Of a DNA stretch of 39,745 bases, positions 34,272-39,745 are shown piece after piece; the first letter of the stretch is position 1; the number at the start of each line of letters is the position of its first letter. This DNA is from Schoenoplectus triqueter (lineage: Eukaryota; Streptophyta; Magnoliopsida; Poales; Cyperaceae). Below the pieces are notes generated by a model. The model saw only the letters and a program-made list of their open reading frames with translations, was not told where the DNA came from and searched no databases. The stretch covers positions 1 to 39,745 of the forward strand of contig CAXKVV010000018.1 of NCBI GenBank assembly GCA_964058805.1. Reading direction: 5' to 3'. Position numbers and translations under genes: made by a program.

Positions 34272-35230
34272 CTAAAATTAAAAGTTGTTGTTGTTAGATA
34301 GCACGTTGATAAATTGTAAAGTTCGTACAGTAAAAAATGATGTTTTTTTGATCTGAATATTTTATTTTCTTAACCCGGACACTCTTACTGATCGTTTCTG
34401 ATTCCGCCCCCGTTCTTCAGAAACCTATCATACATAGTAACTGATAGTCATATCAACGAACTTAAAGTGCCTATTGAAGTACATGGTTTTTCAGTAAAAG
34501 AAGGTATATCTTCAAAACATGGAGACGTACATATATGTGTGAAGATGTCCAGCAGGTCGAATGATGGGGTAAAGCCAATGATGACTCTAAAAGCAAGACA
34601 AAAAAAAAAGAGATGAAAAACAGTTATTTAAGATCACATATTTTGCAAAAGGAACATTTTTATCAGCTTATGCAATGATAACTCATCATTAGTTAGGTAA
34701 TTTCGCTGCCACCAGCACCAGAACATGGTAGTACACTTTCTTAAGCAACTTGTAAGTGGTAAAATAGATATGTATAATTCAAATTTAAGTTGTCTATATA
34801 GTTTTTAAATAGTTAATTTATATATTTTTTTTAATTTCTTATTGTTATGGAAGCCATGGAGTTGACAGAAACAGGGGCCTGCTAGCTTTGCTGAGTAAGA
34901 ATAATTCTATGATTCGGACAGAAGCATGCACTCTATGATTTTAATGTTTTTTCACATGGTTTACTTTGTTTTTTTTCCTACGATGATTCAAAATTTTAAA
35001 TATAATATTTCCCATAAAATAGAACAAATTTTAAAATGCCGACCTTTCTTCCTGTGCAGGCGACTAAGGTCTAAACAGGATTTTACTAAAGGTCTCTCAA
35101 TTTTTTTAAATGAATGCACAGGAAGAAAGGTCTCTTTTCTTCAGAATTTAAAGGTCTCTCAGTACACGTGTTAGTGAAGTTGTTTTTTTTTTATGATGTT
35201 TCTTTGCCACATGCACCGGTACCAATTCTA
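34272..35230. other. Intergenic DNA next to the DUF1517 fragment, with an 18-bp inverted repeat
   Basis: No further DUF1517 exon was recognised. A minus-strand stretch near 34590-34530 (VIIGFTPSFDLLDIFTHIC) is open and protein-like but matches nothing I know. Perfect 18-bp inverted repeats lie at 35041-35058 and 35115-35132 (GACCTTTCTTCCTGTGCA and its complement), separated by 56 bp. AAAGGTCTCT words recur at about 35087, 35127 and 35150. Confidence 0.5.
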
Positions 35231-35866
35231 TGTTGGAATTAATTATTATTAATTACAAGATTTATATGTAATAAATATATATTATATAATGAACTGTCAA
35301 ATTATATCCGTAATGAAGTGATCAAATTCTGTATTGAATTTATTATATGTCATAAGAAGTGAACACTTTAATGCATAGAATGTGTATTAATGACTTTATG
35401 ATTTAGTGATGGTCTGAATTATATAAAATCTAATAATAATACAATTATGTTATTGGTCTCTGGAGAATACAACTATAAACAATTTTCTGATTAAGCAGCG
35501 AACTCGTTAAGAGAGAATCTGGACCCGTTAAGGTATAACTGCACTCAGTTATATGGACGTCTATATATATGCAGGGATACTGTTGGTTTTGGAACAACAC
35601 TCATTTCCTCACTTTTTGCCACTCTTTCGTTTCTAACAGATTCAGATCTCTCTCTCTCTTAACACTGTTTCAGAAGAGAAGAAATTGTCGACGCCGGTTC
35701 TCTCAATCACTCCATCAGATTAGAGGAAGATCGCTGGAAGGCTAAAGGAGTCTGGTGATCAACGGGGTTGTGTCTCTCCGAAAGACTGACAGCATAAATC
35801 AAAATAATTTAATTTATATTTGAGATTCACTAGAGAATCATGACTATAACTTAAAAATTTCTAACA
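35231..35866 (+). repeat. Solo LTR of the nested copia family, opposite orientation
   Basis: Starts TGTTGGAATTAATTATT and ends AATTTCTAACA, the reverse-complement form of the LTRs at 26250 and 32735, over nearly full length (about 636 bp). It differs by many substitutions and small indels, so it is much older than the intact element. No internal region or primer site adjoins it, and the flanking five bases (TTCTA, AAGTA) do not match, so a simple solo LTR with matching duplications is not supported. Confidence 0.9.
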
Positions 35867-36847
35867 AAGTAAAGATAGAGATTTATTACTCATTCCTTAA
35901 GGTTTGCACGATATTGCACTTGTGAAAACTAATTGCTCGTATGGGTGCTAGAATATTATCAGTTGCCTTGTTCAAGCTCAGACGAGATGTAATCGGGAGT
36001 AAGATAATTTGTTAATTCACCTTCTGTTATTTTCAAGTTAGCTTTTTTGTTACTGAATTTTCTCCTCGTTCACATTCTCTCTTTTAGGAACGGCAAGATC
36101 AGCATTATAACATAATCAATGGTATTCTTCTCAATATTATGTGGTATCCGGAGAAAGCCTCACGTTCTTCATGAGTAATAATACCTTCATGTATGATAAT
36201 AAGAAAACGACTTGATTCATTTTTATTTTGTTTCTTCAGCTTTTGTAATAACTTATTTTGTTGGGTAATAGCTTGTTTTGTTGAGGAGGAAACATTGTAC
36301 AGAATGGTTACTCTGCATAATTCTTAATATATAAAGAAAATTAAGTTTTTAAACTTTTCAAACATATCACATCATCATTCTTTTTTTATCATAGATTTTG
36401 TTTAAATCTTTTTATCTACTTAAATTCGATGCTTTATATATAATTTTTCTCTCTCTTCATTTAAAATATATGAGTGTAATATACTTAAAGTGAAATTTAA
36501 CTCTTAACATAATCTTTCTTTTAATATTCTTCTTTAAAAATTATAAAAATTAATTATATTATAATAATAAGAAGAATTATTATTATTATTATTATTATTA
36601 TTATTTATATCTTTTCTATTAAAAAATTATGTTCACATTTTTCTTAATGTGAAATTTTTATTATATATTTAATTTTTTATATTTTAGTTATTTATTTCAG
36701 AACTATTTTGTCGAGACGAAACCCGAGTTTCTAACCCTAATAGTGTTAATATCTAGAAGATTACACTCTATGATAAATAAGCATGTATTCTCATTATGCT
36801 TTGTGGAGTGTTCATCCAATGACCCTCATTGTTTTGTGATGGTAACA
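35867..36847. other. Intergenic AT-rich DNA with ATT microsatellite
   Basis: No gene recognised. An (ATT)n microsatellite spans about 36576-36604. Text at 36090-36180 is slightly less AT-rich but carries no domain on either strand. Confidence 0.5.
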
Positions 36848-37310
36848 GGGGTGTAAGAAAAAATTATAATTCATAATTTGTTCGGATTCACTTTAGTTTT
36901 AGTTCGAGTTTAATTCATTCGATTAGTTTTTTTTATTAATTCAATTTGAGTTTGGTTCAATTATTTTTTAATAAGCTAGTTCGAGTTTAATTCATAATAG
37001 TAATATGTAGTTATTTACATATATTTTAACTATTTAGTCAATAATATATATAATAATATAATTATTTTTTATAAAATTAATAAAATATTTATTAATTTAT
37101 TATTAAATTAATAAATATTAATTATTTTAGTTCTAAATTATTTATAATAATATATAAATAAATATAAAACTAAACTAATTGAGTTTATCTAGAGTTTAAC
37201 TTCAGTTCGAGTTCAATTTGACAATTTAAATTTGATTTAGTCCGAATTAGTTTCATATCAAATTCAAACACTAACTAATTTAATCGAATTTAATTTGTTT
37301 GCGGTCCTAA
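36848..37310. mobile_element. MITE-like element with GGGGTGTAA-type ends
   Basis: The left end GGGGTGTAAGAAAAAATTAT and the right end (complement TTAGGACCGCAAACAAATTA) are weak inverted matches. Words such as TTCGAGTTTAATTCA recur in both halves in inverted form around an AT-rich core. It resembles the element at 10581-11040. Confidence 0.55.
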
Positions 37311-38291
37311 ATGATACAACATCCCGTACCAGCCTCTAGAACGAGTCCAACATACAAATGATTAGGAATTCGCATTGATTAGGAATTCACATAAAAAATT
37401 GTTGGATTCATGTCGGTCATGTATCCTCAGCGGTCGGGTGTGCTAGCTGCACGGGTATCGTCAACAGTGGGAGGATGCTTTTTAATGACTAGTAGTACTC
37501 GCGTTGTACCAATTTTTTTATTCAAATATAAAAAATATGATATGATAATTTGTGTGTCAATTTAATATGAAAAATATCAATAAATGCAAAATTAATTATA
37601 AAATCAATTATATATGCTATATCAGATATAATATCACAAAATTTCTCTTAACTTTTAATTTTTTTTCCACCTATATAAAAAAGAAATGAAAAAGAATACA
37701 AAATAATGACGCTATTGTGTTCGTCCGATTAGTCAAAATTAATGTAAAATATTAGATGATGGGTATTTTGAAATATAAAAAAATTGAAAAAAATAATAAA
37801 AAATGAAACCGTCCAATTATTAGTTGTTTTATATAATAATATAGATTAGGGGCCGAATATTGATAATTATGTTTAAAATTTGGACTGTCGTCTAAAAATA
37901 TCGTTCAATTTATTTAATGCAGAGCTTTTCATTTCCTTCTTTTCTTTTTGCTCTAACTTTTATGTAGATCGATATTTTGATAATTCATTAATACAGATAT
38001 AATAAATTAAATTGTATAAAGTTTTGTGCTCGCATACAGCGTGCTCGCCCTAAAAACCCTCTATAATCCTCGTGCTACTGGGCCGACCGATCCGAAGTCT
38101 AAACCCATGTTCATGTCCATGAGGCATGAATGAATTTTGTGAAATCCAACGAAAGTGCCATTCCTTGCGAGTCACGAGTCGTGAGGCTGGTTCTTGGTTC
38201 CTTCACCTCGCTGTCAAGGTCACCGTTTTCTCATCTTTCGTCGGGCAAGCAGCAGAGATAGAAGAGAGAAGAAAATAAAATTGCGCGCGAA
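37311..38291 (+). promoter_or_regulatory. Intergenic region and promoter of the WD40 gene
   Basis: AT-rich until about 38030, then GC-richer. TGGGCC (site II type) lies at 38079-38084 and an AAAACCCT telo-box-like word near 38054. The leader just before the ATG is purine-rich (AGAGATAGAAGAGAGAAGAA). No other gene is seen. Confidence 0.5.
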
Positions 38292-39745
38292 ATGGAGCTT
38301 CCGCCATGGCTATCTTCGCTCTCTGTCCCGGTGCTCTCGTTGGCAGTCGGCGGGGTCATAGCGCTCCTCTTTCTTGCAGATTACTTTCGTCGCAAGCGAG
38401 CTGAAGTCGCTACCATCTCTCATCTATCCACACCTCCCGATCCCAAGCCTAGTGTTCCTGCCTCCAAACATGCTCCTCCCAAGAAAGGATCTCAGCGCTC
38501 TCACCTCCATCACCACTCTGACAAGGTAACTGATTGCCTCTCTCACCCTCTTCTCTTTCCTCGTTTCCGAACTGATACGATTTGGATCACCGTGGACTGG
38601 AGATCACTCTTTCTGTCAGTTGACCACATTTTTCGTCCGGTAAGCAATGATTTTTGTTGAACCCGCACCAGTGTCAGAAAACGCACACCTAATCTGGCGA
38701 CTTCGTCTAAATCTAAATGCTTCTACAAATATACAAGTTCACCAATTATTTCTACTAATATGAGAGGCAGGCAAAAGACTAATACAGCGAAGAAATAATA
38801 GGTTAATCAGTTACAGTGTTGGTGTGCAGTCCTACCAAATATCACCAACTGAGATCACCTTATTTTCAGAACACTGCATGTGTTTTTGAGGAGCCGCCAT
38901 GAGGGATTCAGGGATTTTTTTTGGGCTTTTGTGACAAGAAATTTATTGTAGATCATGATGCATCATGCTTTTATTGAAGAATGGAATGTAACTATAATTA
39001 CTGTTGTCGCTGATTATTCCTGATTTGTTTCCAGGATGCTAACAAGAAGCACCATCCACTTGACCTCAACACACTAAAAGGCCATACGGATTCTGTTACT
39101 GCTCTTTGCTTTTCCGCTGACAGTCACAACCTAGCCACTGGTGAGGTTTTAATTCTCGAATCTCTTAATGGTCTGATTTAGGTTTCAAATCCTCTTGATT
39201 TCTCTGAAACTCTGATGCTTGTTCTACAGTTGATACTAGAAGTTTCCTACACTAAAGCTTGGAAAAACATATAGAAGTGTTTACCTCATTCTTCTCCATC
39301 AACCTCCATATGCTCCCACCTCTACCAATTGGGGGCACTCTGTACACAGTTTTTTTACACTATATTATAACTCAAGCCTTTCATAAATTGTTCCTAGGCC
39401 AAAATTTCTTTTTCTTTTTTTTCTTAATAGCTATCACGCTATATTATTTTTAGGTTTTTAGGATTAATTGTATTATTATACTTATATGGGTTTTCTGTTT
39501 CTCGGCAGAATGGTCTGACTATTTTTGTAAATCCTAACGACATCAAAATATCTTTCTTTCTCAGTTTGTGCTGATGGGGCCATAAGAGTGTTTAGGATTG
39601 ATGATACTTCTAGCAAAAGCTTCAAGTAGGTGTATTGTTTCTTTTACACTGCTTTGTTCTTTGGAAAACTTTCCTCATTCTGTATTACAACCTTGAAAAT
39701 TTAGGCATAATGAGATTCACACATTGATACCAAGCAAGACTAATA
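38292..39745 (+). CDS. Membrane-anchored WD40 protein resembling TBL2, 5' part
   Basis: Three exons are visible: 38292-38525, 39035-39140 and 39565-39625, with matching phases (0, 1, then 2) and GT-AG introns; the gene continues past the window. Residues 8-31 (SLSVPVLSLAVGGVIALLFLADYF) form one hydrophobic segment followed by RRKR, a signal-anchor arrangement. A Pro/Ser/His-rich linker (about 40-78) leads to the start of a WD40 propeller: LKGHTDSVTALCFSADSHNLAT then VCADGAIRVFRIDD. This order, TM plus linker plus WD40 with the GAIRVFRIDD..SKSFK text, matches transducin beta-like 2 (TBL2) proteins. Animal TBL2 sits in the ER membrane and binds PERK; the plant role is not established. The ATG has a good context and no earlier in-frame start was seen. 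Confidence 0.85.

Noticed and set aside
39679..39745. Further exon of the WD40 gene after TTTAG at 39705
   Set aside because: Open and in phase but its residues (KHNEIHTLIPSKT) do not continue the expected family sequence after SKSFK; likely intron.

Overview
This window is nuclear DNA from a flowering plant, most likely a eudicot. The evidence is AT-rich intergenic DNA, genes split by short GT-AG introns, plant-only protein families (a long remorin, an Iojap-type RsfS protein with a targeting presequence), Ty1/copia retrotransposons primed by initiator tRNA-Met, L1-type LINE debris and many small foldback elements. I cannot name the species. I saw no bacterial operon, CRISPR array, rRNA or convincing tRNA gene.

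Layout: (1) 1-1548 is the 5' end of a minus-strand copia element: start of gag, primer binding site and a 1.13-kb LTR. (2) 1549-6720 is intergenic DNA with one foldback MITE and a 460-bp near-perfect palindrome. (3) 6925-9088 is an intact four-exon Iojap/RsfS gene whose first intron appears to use a GC donor. (4) 9089-13960 holds MITE-like elements, a GC-rich inverted repeat and a 3 x 91-bp tandem repeat. (5) About 14045-16700 is a decayed plus-strand L1-type LINE with a tandem duplication of its 3' part. (6) 16700-18950 is intergenic DNA with two more MITEs. (7) 20046-22022 is an intact three-exon remorin gene. (8) 22023-25531 is intergenic. (9) 25532-33524 is a nested insertion: a short 5'-truncated minus-strand LINE with poly(A) and a 12-bp target-site duplication, split by a 7.1-kb copia element. 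(10) 33878-34271 is a two-exon pseudogene fragment of the DUF1517 family. (11) 35231-35866 is a solo LTR of the same copia family in opposite orientation. (12) 38292 to the window end is the 5' part of a membrane-anchored WD40 gene resembling TBL2.

The three host genes are unrelated single-copy-type genes, not a pathway or cluster. The transposons form a layered record. The copia LTRs (653 bp each, two mismatches by eye) indicate a recent insertion. Its polyprotein is open except for one in-frame stop near the N-terminus of gag. I did not find an undescribed defence or biosynthetic system. The most unusual items are the GC-AG intron, the LINE/copia nesting with readable target sites, the long perfect-type palindrome, and the dense palindromic motif array inside the first LTR. 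Splice sites and translations were read by eye and need transcript support.
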